Shown here: one piece after another, positions 9,529 to 17,531 of the stretch
Position numbering within the stretch: position 1 is the first letter of the stretch
Layout: every line of letters begins with the position of its first letter
Origin: Lachnospiraceae bacterium
Lineage (GTDB): Bacteria > Bacillota > Clostridia > Lachnospirales > Lachnospiraceae
DNA length: 43,863 nt
NCBI GenBank assembly: GCA_024405155.1
Contig: JAKSPC010000016.1
Coordinates: 1-43,863, forward strand
Reading direction: 5' to 3'
The notes under the pieces: model-generated
The model's input: the letters and a program-made list of their open reading frames with translations, nothing else
The model's database searches: none
Told to the model about the DNA's origin: nothing
Position numbers and translations under genes: made by a program

Positions 9529-10950
9529 CTATCTCGACCCCTTATGCCCCAGAACGGCGAAGACTGTCTTGAAGAGGATCTTTATGTCCAGCCCCAGGCT
9601 CCAGTTATCGATGTAGCTCATGTCCAGGCGGACTACTTCGTTGAAATCCTTAATGTCGGACCTTCCGCTTACCTGCCACATGCCGGTGATGCCGGGGCGC
9701 ATGGAAAGACGGCTCTTCTGGGAAGGTGTGTAGTGCTCAAATTCATCCATCGTGGGCGGACGGGTGCCTACCAGGCTCATATCCCCTTTTAAGACATTAA
9801 TAAACTGCGGGAACTCATCCAGACTGGTCTTTCGGATGAACTTTCCTACTTTTGTAATGCGAGGATCATCCTCCATCTTAAACATCAGGCCGTTCACTTC
9901 ATTTTTGGCCATGAGCGCCTTTTTCTGCGCTTCCGCGTCATTGCACATAGAACGGAACTTGTAGAAAGTAAAAAGCCTTCCGTTCTTCCCCACCCTGGTC
10001 TGCTTAAAGAGCGCCGGTCCGGGGCTGTCCAGTTTGATTGCCGGTACTAGGAAGATGGAAATGACTGCCAGGAAAGCGCAGCCGATCAGACCGCCAAACA
10101 GGTCAAATACCCGCTTTACAAACATCGCAGCAGCCGAGTAGGTGTTCTTTGCAATGCTGACCACAGCATAATGCCCCACCTGGCTGAGGGTCTTTTTTCC
10201 GGGCACATCCATCTCAAAAAGGTCGATATCCAGTTCTACTTTGATGCCCATAAGCACCAACTGGGAGATGATCTCCTGCATTTCCGGTGACTGTGTCAGT
10301 TTCCCTGCAGAGATGAACACTTCATCCACATCCTGCCTGGTGACGTAATCCATAAAGGTCTTTTTGTCAGCCACCACCTCTTCACCGCCGACAGTCCGCG
10401 GCACATCCGTCCCCCAGACTGCGATGCCCTTTATGTTACTGTCCCAGATCTGATGGGTGTGGAAGTTTTCCACCACTTTTTCCGCGTTTTCCGGAGATGC
10501 CAGCAGAAGGAGCCGGCTGGCAAATTTTCCTTTTTTGTATACCTTCAGCAGAAATACCTTTAGAAGCCGATGAAAGATAAAAGTAAGAAGCAGGTCCGCG
10601 ATGGAGAAGTAACCGAATACCAGGCGGGACAGCTCACTTCCCCTGTGCATCAGATAAAGCAGCACAGCAAGACCGCCGGTCACGATGATCTGCCGTTTGA
10701 GAGCCTCCGTGAATTCCACAAAAGCACCTCTTCTGATAAAGTGGACCGTAAAATCGAACATCAGCCCGGCCAGCAGGGAAATCGCCACCACGATGTAGCA
10801 GATCCACACGGAATCTCCGTTTTCGCTCACGCCAAGGAATGTCCCGTAACGGATCTTAAACGCGATCATCAGGCTGACTGCCGTGAGCACGGCATCCAGC
10901 ACCAGTATGATCCCCTTCAGCAACTTTTCACTGTTTTTCTGCTGTGTCAT
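9529..10950 (-). CDS. Polyprenyl glycosylphosphotransferase initiating the repeat unit
   Basis: 473-residue membrane enzyme that transfers a sugar phosphate from UDP-sugar to undecaprenyl phosphate. Layout: four N-terminal transmembrane helices (about residues 10-130), a CoA-binding-like Rossmann region (about 135-270), one membrane re-entrant segment (about 285-305), then the catalytic domain with KRVFDLFGG, PALFKQTRVGKNG, FYKFRSMC, RKTSLDEFPQFINVLKGDMSLVG spread over its length, and RPGITGMWQVSGRSD. AAGGAG lies 9 nt before the ATG at 10950. It follows the chain-length gene by 13 bp. A second enzyme of this class is at 19667-21091; this one has the GTRPP/GMWQVSGRSD variant, that one GPRPE/GWAQVNGYRG. 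Confidence 0.92.
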   Translation of the reverse strand: MTQQKNSEKLLKGIILVLDAVLTAVSLMIAFKIRYGTFLGVSENGDSVWICYIVVAISLLAGLMFDFTVHFIRRGAFVEFTEALKRQIIVTGGLAVLLYLMHRGSELSRLVFGYFSIADLLLTFIFHRLLKVFLLKVYKKGKFASRLLLLASPENAEKVVENFHTHQIWDSNIKGIAVWGTDVPRTVGGEEVVADKKTFMDYVTRQDVDEVFISAGKLTQSPEMQEIISQLVLMGIKVELDIDLFEMDVPGKKTLSQVGHYAVVSIAKNTYSAAAMFVKRVFDLFGGLIGCAFLAVISIFLVPAIKLDSPGPALFKQTRVGKNGRLFTFYKFRSMCNDAEAQKKALMAKNEVNGLMFKMEDDPRITKVGKFIRKTSLDEFPQFINVLKGDMSLVGTRPPTMDEFEHYTPSQKSRLSMRPGITGMWQVSGRSDIKDFNEVVRLDMSYIDNWSLGLDIKILFKTVFAVLGHKGSR

Positions 10951-10963
10951 CCGGATCTACTCC

Positions 10964-12580
10964 TTACAGTACGATAGCTCCCAGTACCTTTTTGTTAAAC
11001 AAACGGATCTGGTTCACATCCGCGGTAAGCTTCCCCATAGAGGTGGCATTTCTCTCTTCCAGAAGGACTGCCGCATCGCAGCGGGAGAGCTCGTCTACAT
11101 TAGATGCCTTGGAAACACCTTCCGTAAGGAGTACAAACTGCATTTCCGGCACCAGACCTCTCAGCTGTTCTGCGACCTGCGTTATTGTATTATTTTCTTT
11201 CAGTGTGGTCATGACAGCCACCAGAGAACCGGGCTCAGCGGTTTTCGCTATGGATACGGCGGCAGTCTTAATGATCTCGTCGTCACCGGGACGCTGTCCG
11301 CGGCCCTCCGCTTTCATGATCCACTTATCGATGGCACAGACTTTCTCACGCACCTTCTTGTTAAGCACTCCCAGTACAGGATACCCGTATACGGTACGGA
11401 TATCATCCGGCATGCGGAGAAGCGGGCGAACCACGTACAGTACGATGTAAATGATAAACAGCACGGCACAGCCGGCAATGAATCCGAGAATAGCCCATTT
11501 GATGCTGCTCTTGATCTTTGACGCAGTCGTTGGGATCATTGACGGCATTTTTTCTGTCATTTTGTTGATTTCGTTGGTAAACAGGAACACCTTGTCATCG
11601 CAGATCTCTTTTTCTTTTTCGAAATCACCGATCTGGGAGGACGCGTTTTCTATTGCACGCTCTGCTTTTTCGATCTCGGAATTTGCCGTGGCAATGGAAG
11701 TCCTGCTGGTATTGATCGTATCCTGATAGTCAAGGATCGCAGCTTTTCTCTCATTTCGTCCGTTTACGCAATCTGCATTTTTCGCATTTGAAAATTCCAC
11801 CCTGCTCTGAATCAGCTGATGCGGTACTTCCTCTGTTTTCTGAACTTCCACCAGGCTGCAGACCCTCGCCAGGATCTCTTCCGCCATGGCTTTATCTTTT
11901 CCGTAAGCTGTCACGATCACCGTGTTGGCATTGCCATCCGCGCCGACAGAGTAAAGTTCATTCAGAAGATCTGCTTCCAGTCCCAGCTTGGCGCCCAGTT
12001 CTTTCATCTCTTCCGTGCCTGCCTGTGGTTTCCGGTAAGAGGATACTACCTGATCGGCGGGATCACGGTATGCCGCAGGATCCGCATTGTCGACCGTCAC
12101 CTGATAAATGGCTCTTCCGGTCCACAGATCATCCGCTGCCCGCATCAGAACGGATCTGTCCAGGTATTCCTGGGTCTCATCGATCAGCCGCTGCGCGTTC
12201 TCGATCTGATTGTTGTAAAGCTCTATGGAATTCTTCTGCACATCAATGTTCACGGTGTTTTCCGTGATGGTATTTTTCGCATCGTTGATCTGCTTCTGAA
12301 GGTCCGTGGATTTTTTGCTCTGGGTGCGGCGCTCCGCTTCCTTTGCTTCTATCTTTTCCTTTGCCTGCAGGTATCCCTTGTCGAAATCGCTTTCAATGAC
12401 GGTCCCTTCGGCAATGGCTTCCTCCAGAGAAGCGGCGGTCTTGTTTACAGACCAGTATTTGTACGCGCCAAGGAGCAGTGCGCCTATGAGCCCTGCCACC
12501 AGGATGCTGCGCCAGCGGTACAGCGCGTCAAAAAACATTGCCTTTAAGTCGATCTCCTGTTCGTTATCTTCGTATCCCAT
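10964..12580 (-). CDS. Wzz/chain-length-type protein with degenerate BY-kinase-like tail
   Basis: Polysaccharide co-polymerase expected to set chain length. From the start used here (538 residues): an N-terminal cytoplasmic segment, first membrane helix at about 25-43, a long extracellular coiled-coil region (about 45-350), a second helix around 355-384, and a cytoplasmic tail of about 154 residues. The tail has the layout of a BY-kinase/MinD-like domain, but the P-loop position reads TTLKENNTIT and lacks the Walker lysine; there is no tyrosine cluster. The start at 12580 has AAGGA 7 nt upstream. The longer reading frame from 12646 is rejected because its ATG falls inside the -10 promoter element. 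First gene of the capsule operon. Confidence 0.85.
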   Translation of the reverse strand: MGYEDNEQEIDLKAMFFDALYRWRSILVAGLIGALLLGAYKYWSVNKTAASLEEAIAEGTVIESDFDKGYLQAKEKIEAKEAERRTQSKKSTDLQKQINDAKNTITENTVNIDVQKNSIELYNNQIENAQRLIDETQEYLDRSVLMRAADDLWTGRAIYQVTVDNADPAAYRDPADQVVSSYRKPQAGTEEMKELGAKLGLEADLLNELYSVGADGNANTVIVTAYGKDKAMAEEILARVCSLVEVQKTEEVPHQLIQSRVEFSNAKNADCVNGRNERKAAILDYQDTINTSRTSIATANSEIEKAERAIENASSQIGDFEKEKEICDDKVFLFTNEINKMTEKMPSMIPTTASKIKSSIKWAILGFIAGCAVLFIIYIVLYVVRPLLRMPDDIRTVYGYPVLGVLNKKVREKVCAIDKWIMKAEGRGQRPGDDEIIKTAAVSIAKTAEPGSLVAVMTTLKENNTITQVAEQLRGLVPEMQFVLLTEGVSKASNVDELSRCDAAVLLEERNATSMGKLTADVNQIRLFNKKVLGAIVL

Positions 12581-12620
12581 AGTAGTATCCTTCATGATAT
12601 TTTTACATGCGCAAACAAAT

Positions 12621-12634
12621 CGGGGCATACCCCG
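12621..12634 (-). promoter_or_regulatory. Short GC hairpin at the 5' end of the capsule mRNA
   Basis: Perfect inverted repeat CGGGG-CATA-CCCCG. With a transcription start near 12638, it would sit at the very 5' end of the leader, about 40 nt before the start codon at 12580. Such 5' hairpins often protect mRNAs from decay; that role is inference. Confidence 0.4.
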
Positions 12635-12644
12635 ACTACATGCC

Positions 12645-12650
12645 ATTGTA
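12645..12650 (-). promoter_or_regulatory. Extended -10 promoter of the capsule operon
   Basis: On the minus strand the sequence reads TGTGATACAAT, a TRTGn extended -10 with the hexamer TACAAT. No good -35 hexamer is visible at 17 nt, which is common for extended -10 promoters. It lies just after the terminator of the upstream pseudogene and about 65 bp before the chain-length gene start. Confidence 0.6.
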
Positions 12651-12657
12651 TCACAAA

Positions 12658-12700
12658 AACACCCTTAAGGCTATCTTTACCGCCTTAAGGGTGTTTAAAG
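12658..12700 (-). terminator. Rho-independent terminator 3' of the FecR-domain pseudogene
   Basis: Stem of about 15 bp, AAACACCCTTAAGGC pairing with GCCTTAAGGGTGTTT, with a loop of about 10 nt. On the minus strand the stem runs into TTTTTGTG. It separates the pseudogene from the capsule operon. Confidence 0.85.
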
Positions 12701-12737
12701 ATTATATTAACAATTGCCGGGGGGGAGGATCGGTTGA

Positions 12738-14267
12738 TTATTGCGGGACCGTGCAATGATGTTTGTACTCCACACATTTACCGTAGATCTCGTGGCAGCT
12801 GTCACACTCCACAGGATAGTGATAGACCCATTTCTGGCAGAGATAATCCATCTTTACCTTGCAATATTCGCATTCCTCTTTCGGATCCAGAGCCTCGTGA
12901 TGCGCTTTATAGATATCGCCGTCCTTATTGTTTTCCACGCACTTATGAAGCGTCTTCTTGCATGGTTGACACCATTCTGTTCCCAACTCATGTTTTGCTG
13001 CTTCTTCCGTGTCACAGAGGCGATATTCCTCACCGCATCCGCCGTCCGCCAGCGGGCAGGTGACAAGCTCATGCTTTGCCGCTTCTTCTGCCGGCATCTG
13101 CGTGCACATCAGGTCTTCACAATCGCAGAAATTGTACCCCGTTTTTTCCGGATGGTCTATATCCACCTGCGCCTTACAATACGGGCACGTTACGGTGACA
13201 GGCGTCTGTGAGGTGAATTCTTCTGTGGACGGCTGAGTTTCCGAGGAAGAGGGTACCTCTGAAGAGGACGGCACTTCCGAAGAAGGTTCGGTTTCCGTGG
13301 GTGACGTTTACGTGGGTGACGTGGGCTGTGTGGGCTCGGTCTCCGTGGGAGAGGTGGGCTGTGTGGGCTCCGTTTCGGACGTTTCCTCCGTGGAGGTCTC
13401 CGTCTCTGTCTCCGTTTCCGTCTCGCTTGTTGTAGGGACGGGTGCGGGACTGTAGGTCTCGTCCGGCTTTGTCTTTGCCGTGTCCTCGAATACTTTTTTG
13501 TCGTTGCCGCTTTCGATCAGGTCTTTAAAGAAGGTGCCGTCCAGGATATCCATTACCCTGTCCGCCATATCTCCCAGGGGCAGGGAACTGAGGATGCGCT
13601 CCATCAGGTTTTGGTCCGCCAGCATTTCCTGCGCCACGGAGGCCGGGATGTCTTTTAAGGTGAAGTTTTTCACATCGGTGGAGATCAGCAGGGTCTGCGC
13701 GGGGCCTACTCTAGTCTCTACCATCTGACCGGGCACCTGGGCGATCTTTATGTCGCCTTCATAGACTTCCACCACGCCGTCGTAGAGCTGATGCTGCACG
13801 CGGTCGTTTCCTACGCTTAAGATGCCGGAGGTGCCGCGGACGGCGATGGTGATGTTGTTGGACATGAGCTCCAGGGATTCGGTGCCGGATTCCTGTTTTG
13901 CCACGTTGTAGAACATGCGGCCTTTGATAAGGTTTACGGCGAGCTTCTGGCCGAAAGTCGCCCGGGTGATGGCGGCTTCGCTGTTTTCCTCCAGCCTGAG
14001 GACAGTAGTATTGTCCACGGCCAGGTATACTTTTTTGTCACCTTCGGTGTGCAGCACATCGCCCTCCGTAAGGCGCACGCCTTTGGAGAGGGGAATGATC
14101 CTGCCGGCGCGGTCGAATTCCGCCCTGCCGGTGTCACCTGCCACGCTCTACACGATAATGGAGCGGCCGCCGGCGGTCTTTACCTGGATGGCGTTTTCAG
14201 CCGCCAGTTCCGTCATGACCGGTACTGCCATCAGTTCCGCACCCAGGAAGAGAAGAGATAGTGTCAA
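12738..14267 (-). pseudogene. FecR-domain secreted protein with Cys-rich tail, broken by two stop codons
   Basis: One reading frame runs through the region but is cut by TAG at 14148-14150 and TAA at 13308-13310. Reading through both gives a truncated signal peptide (LSLLFLGAELMAVPVM), a FecR-type beta domain (GVRLTEGDVL, TVLRLEENSEAAI, IAVRGTSG), a Thr/Ser/Glu/Pro-rich linker, and a C-terminal Cys-rich module with CPYC, CQPC, CEYC and CDSC pairs and a repeated EEAAKHEL motif. FecR domains in Clostridia occur on surface proteins. The positive n-region of the signal peptide is missing; a TTG at 14265-14267 is the only in-frame start left, and a transposase remnant lies just upstream. The TAA lies in the second copy of a 15-bp tandem duplication (13291-13320). 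Segments 13308-14144 and 12738-13274 could still be translated separately, but without export signals. Confidence 0.8.
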
Positions 14268-14382
14268 ATGATCTATGAAAAAAGCAGGGTATGAAAAAAG
14301 CCCTGGAAGCACATTGAAAACTGCAGATATTGAAAGGAACAAGAGAGAAACAGTCAGCGAAAGCAGAAAGCCCGGGCTCCGA

Positions 14383-14600
14383 TCAGGCAACAGAGTCGTT
14401 TTGCAGGTTGAGGATGGTTTTCTGACCAAGATAGATGAGGATCTGCCATTTACCCGGCATGTTGTCAGCGCCGTCGAGAAGATCGACCTTGTTGAGGACT
14501 TCAAGGAACTGTGCCTGTGAGGACGGAGGAAGTTGTAGTAGGCGACCCAGAGAGCCAGGTCATAGTTGGCGCCATCAAGATTGTCGAAACCGTTTCAATG
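14383..14600 (-). pseudogene. C-terminal remnant of a DDE transposase
   Basis: Minus-strand translation gives GFDNLDGANYDLALWVAYY followed by NFLRPHRH, the typical end of a DDE integrase core (YYNFLRPH). After a frameshift near 14535 it continues as FLEVLNKVDLLDGADNMPG and KWQILIYLGQKTI, ending at TGA 14383-14385. The two pieces together match the C-terminus of an insertion-sequence transposase; the rest of the element is absent and no terminal repeats can be assigned. The remnant abuts the 5'-truncated FecR-domain gene, so its arrival or deletion probably removed that gene's start and promoter. Confidence 0.65.
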
Positions 14601-14625
14601 TGATTCAAAATGGCGGTGTTCCTGA

Positions 14626-14641
14626 TTTCATGTACATGAAA
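14626..14641. repeat. 16-bp perfect palindrome
   Basis: TTTCATGTACATGAAA is its own reverse complement. It lies between the transposase remnant and the M module of repeat copy A. It may be an operator or part of a lost mobile element; nothing in the sequence decides. Confidence 0.5.
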
Positions 14642-14661
14642 CCAGGTCCAATTATCGCCTT

Positions 14662-14942
14662 GTGAACGAAAAGCCGCCTTCCCCTCGTTTTGAACGACAT
14701 GATCTTCTGCACATGTACACGGAATCGGCGGTCCTGGTCGTTTCCGATCACATGGCGCCTCTCATTCTACTGAACGCTGCTCTTGGTTTTTGATTCAAAA
14801 CAGCCTTAAGTCTCGAAAATTGACAAAGCTTCTCGGAGGTTGGTACACCAAAACGCGGGCCACTGCCGTATTCGCTCACATACCGCTTTTTCACAGCCCG
14901 GATCATGTGCAGCTTTTTGCCGAAAGATTCGTTTTCGTTCAC
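14662..14942. mobile_element. M module, copy A: MITE-like 281-bp unit with terminal inverted repeats
   Basis: Bounded by perfect 11-bp terminal inverted repeats, GTGAACGAAAA at 14662-14672 and its complement at 14932-14942. Its interior aligns along its whole length with the unit at 43247-43525 when that one is reversed. Read from the left end, translation resembles the other copy at both ends (SPRFERH, then HIPLF and PDHVQLF) but is frameshifted and stopped in the middle. No target duplication is evident. Confidence 0.6.
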
Positions 14943-14949
14943 TCAAAAC

Positions 14950-15217
14950 CGGCATGTGAGCCGGTGAGCGGTTTAAGCCGCATCCGGCTCACATAAATGC
15001 TCAGGAAATTTTTGCCGATTTGGACCTCTGGGGCCTTTACCCCCTTTGCGGCTCACATCGCTCTCGAAAATCCTGATGAAATCGCTGCAAAATAGTTTAC
15101 ATAACTTTCTGCATGTGAACCTGTCGGCGCCAAACCACGTCAACGGCTCACATCGCAGTTTTTTGCCTTTATATGCGTGTGAGCTAAAATAGCCTTAAAG
15201 CGCCCTGCGGCTCACAT
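14950..15217. repeat. S repeat, copy A: ordered array of GGCTCACAT / ATGTGAGCC half-sites
   Basis: Eight half-sites: ATGTGAGCC 14954, GGCTCACAT 14986 and 15050, GTTTACAT 15095, ATGTGAAC 15113, GGCTCACAT 15145, GTGTGAGC 15177 and GGCTCACAT 15209. Orientation and order are the same in copies B and C. The first pair encloses GCGG-TTTAAG-CCGC, giving a nested hairpin. A block GAAATTTTTGCCGATTTGG and the following ACCTCTG are conserved in all copies. No protein-coding signal is evident. Confidence 0.8.
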
Positions 15218-15257
15218 CGCGGTTCTTGCCTTTGAGAAAAAGAGAATCCACGCGCTT

Positions 15258-15668
15258 GCGGCGGCGGGCGGCTGCTATGTGGGAGCGCCGTCTCGCCCCG
15301 CCGCGCGAAGTATGAAGTTCCTTTCCTTGCTGTACCGCGCAGCGCAGGATATGGCAGGCGCGGTGTGCACGAGAGCCTGTCTCTCCTTGTTTCCAGGGCG
15401 CGTAAGCGCCCCATTGCATCCACTGGACGGCAGGAAAACGGCAATTTCGCCTGCAGAGCAAGCACGGAGTGCGATGCGGCGCAGATGCGGAATGCAGTTT
15501 GCCAGCCGGACACGCACAGCGAAGCCGCAGGCGTGAGCAGAGCGAACGGCCAGGCGGAGGTGTGCGGACACGCGTGCCTTACGGAGTAAAAACAGCAAAC
15601 GGCACAGCGAAGCCGCAGGCGCGAGCAGGGCGAGCGGCCAGGCGGAGGTGTGCGGACCCGTGTGCCTT
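15258..15668. repeat. G repeat, copy A: GC-rich block with an internal 88-bp duplication
   Basis: Starts with GCGGCGGCGGGCGG and contains the conserved core GCATCCACTGGACGGCAGG. Near its end a unit starting CACAGCGAAGCCGCAGG at 15515 repeats at 15603, a period of 88 bp. The same block follows the S array in copies B and C. Several open frames cross it, but they are not kept in frame between copies, so I do not call a gene. Confidence 0.7.
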
Positions 15669-15696
15669 GCAGTGCCAAGATCCGGCAGTATAAGAA

Positions 15697-15765
15697 AAGT
15701 TCCACCTTGCTAGTTCAGCGGCCTGCTTTGGGGCAGCATATCACTGATCCTGCAAGGTGGAACTT
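15697..15765 (-). terminator. Large hairpin terminator 3' of the HtrA gene
   Basis: A perfect 14-bp inverted repeat, AAGTTCCACCTTGC and GCAAGGTGGAACTT, encloses 41 nt that can themselves pair (CTGC/GCAG and TCAG/CTGA). On the minus strand the outer stem runs into TTTTCTT, about 56 nt after the htrA stop. The size of the internal structure is unusual for a simple terminator. From here to the htrA stop nothing else is seen. Confidence 0.65.
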
Positions 15766-15820
15766 GTTCCTGCTTTAAAATTGTATAAGTTACGTGTTTG
15801 TCAGTCGCTCGTCCGGCTGC

Positions 15821-17356
15821 TTACTGGCCGAAACCGTACTGGCGGAAGAGATCGAAGATGTCGAAGGGGTACTGGCCGTAGCCGCCGTTGCCGCCCTGGC
15901 CATTGTTGCCCTGACCGCCGCCGATGCCGCCCTGGCCATTATTTCCCTGGCCGTTATTTCCCTGGCCCTGGCTGCCGTTTCCTTCACCGGCCGCGGCATT
16001 CTCCTGATCATTTTCGTCCGCGTCGTTCTTTTCAGTAACGGTGCGCTTTCCAAGGGTCACGCGGAAGGTCTTTTCCACGTACTCGCCGTCCTGGATCCTT
16101 TCCACGGTCACTTCCACTTCGCGGCCTGCCTCGTAGTACTTCACCAGTGCCGAAAACGCGTCTGCATCGGTGACAGGCTGTCCGTCAAACTTTACGATGA
16201 TGTCGTTCTTCTGAATGCCGGCCTCTCTTGCGGGGCTGTACTCTACGGGCTGGTCGATGCCTTCCATCTCTTCGTCCGAAAATCCCACCACGATAACGCC
16301 TTCGGGGATATTGAGCGCCGCTGCCTGATCACTGGTCACGGTATTCATGTAGATGCCCAGTCTGCCCTGTTTATCCTCCGGGATGTCCACCCGGGTCTGC
16401 GCGTTGGAGTATGCTTCGATCTCGTCGATGACCTTGTAGATGGGGATGGAGAAGCCTACGCCCTCCACCTCGGTATCCACGTACTTGCCCATGTTGATGC
16501 CGATGACTTCACCCTTTGTATTTAAGAGCGCGCCGCCGGAGTTTCCGCCGTTGATGGCCGCATCGGTCTGAATATTATTGTTGAAGGCCTCGTCGCCGCC
16601 GTCCACTTCTCTGTCCACTGCCGAAACCACGCCTGCAGTCACGGTCTGCCCCATGTTCAGGGAGTTGCCGATGGCGATGACGTACTGACCGGGACGGATA
16701 TCGTGCTCCGTATGGAGCTTTGCCACCTTGATAGCCGCCTTGGTGTCATCGGGAATGTCAGAAAGCGGGATGGCGATCACTGCGATGTCGTTTTTGGGAT
16801 CCGCGCCCTTTACGTGGGCTTCCACGGTCATGTCGTCGCAGAATGTGACGGCGATGGATGTGGTGTCCTCTACCATGTGGTTGTTGGTGGCGATGAGCAG
16901 CTGATCATCCTTTTCGCCGATGATCACGCCGCTGCCGGCGCCTTCCACTTCCCGGGGGATCTGGCTCATGCCGCCGCCGTAGAAGAAATCAAACATGTTG
17001 GAATAGCCGTTCTGGTAGATGACGGATGTGTTGGTGATGGCCACGATGCTGGGCATTGCCTCTTCCACGATGTCCGCCACGTCCATGGCTGCCAGCGACG
17101 CGCCGGGCTCGCCGGTCTTCACTTCCGAAATGACGGGCTCCTTTTTTGCTTCCGGCTGTGCGTCCGGCACCGCTTCCCGGGTGATGCTGTCACCGCCGGA
17201 AAGGGAACGGATGTCCTGCACCGGGGCCGAAACCGCCGCCTCTGCTGCTGCGCCGCCGCTTGCTTTGTCGACCAGCGCCTTTACGCCGAAAAATGTGCCT
17301 GCGGCAATGGCTCCGAACAGGAGCGCCGCACCGATCACTGCCAATACCTTCTTCAT
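15821..17356 (-). CDS. htrA: HtrA/DegP-type membrane-anchored serine protease
   Basis: Surface quality-control protease of 511 residues. An N-terminal signal anchor spans about residues 4-27, followed by a trypsin-like domain with a complete triad: His160 in TNNHMVED, Asp190 in DPKNDIAVI and Ser273 in GGNSGGALL. One PDZ domain lies at about 330-436 (GRLGIYM, SPAREAGIQKNDIIV). The tail at about 455-495 is Gly/Asn/Gln-rich, with GQGNNGQGG-type repeats, and ends in an aromatic, Phe-rich stretch. GGAGGT precedes the ATG at 17356. It lies downstream of the LCP gene but after a terminator, so it is probably transcribed on its own. Confidence 0.93.
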   Translation of the reverse strand: MKKVLAVIGAALLFGAIAAGTFFGVKALVDKASGGAAAEAAVSAPVQDIRSLSGGDSITREAVPDAQPEAKKEPVISEVKTGEPGASLAAMDVADIVEEAMPSIVAITNTSVIYQNGYSNMFDFFYGGGMSQIPREVEGAGSGVIIGEKDDQLLIATNNHMVEDTTSIAVTFCDDMTVEAHVKGADPKNDIAVIAIPLSDIPDDTKAAIKVAKLHTEHDIRPGQYVIAIGNSLNMGQTVTAGVVSAVDREVDGGDEAFNNNIQTDAAINGGNSGGALLNTKGEVIGINMGKYVDTEVEGVGFSIPIYKVIDEIEAYSNAQTRVDIPEDKQGRLGIYMNTVTSDQAAALNIPEGVIVVGFSDEEMEGIDQPVEYSPAREAGIQKNDIIVKFDGQPVTDADAFSALVKYYEAGREVEVTVERIQDGEYVEKTFRVTLGKRTVTEKNDADENDQENAAAGEGNGSQGQGNNGQGNNGQGGIGGGQGNNGQGGNGGYGQYPFDIFDLFRQYGFGQ

Positions 17357-17440
17357 ATATGTTTACCTCCGTAATGGATCTTTTGCTTTCTTACATGCGT
17401 AGTTTTACAGAATAAATGTGTCTAAAATATGAAGAAAAGA

Positions 17441-17477
17441 AAAAGTGTGTCCTGTTTCAGAAACAAGACACACTTTT
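17441..17477 (-). terminator. Rho-independent terminator 3' of the LCP gene
   Basis: AAAAGTGTGTC pairs with GACACACTTTT, and an inner TGTTT/AAACA extends the stem almost without interruption. On the minus strand it is followed by TCTTTTCTTC. It stands between the LCP stop at 17532 and the htrA leader. Confidence 0.88.
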
Positions 17478-17531
17478 CATTTTTGATTAAGAAAACCTGC
17501 TGCGCGGAGGGGCTTTTGCGGGGCCTCGGGG

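Noticed and set aside
12581-12646. Longer N-terminus of the chain-length protein
   Set aside because: The first ATG lies inside the -10 element and the next has no ribosome site; the ATG at 12580 has AAGGA at 7 nt.
14954-15217. CRISPR array
   Set aside because: The repeated units are short, alternate in orientation and are separated by conserved, not variable, sequence; no cas genes are present.
15184-15705. Open frames of about 90-170 codons in the G blocks (also near 21504-21963)
   Set aside because: The frames break at different places in copies A and B, and the amino-acid sequence is not conserved better than the DNA. Treated as repeat, not genes.
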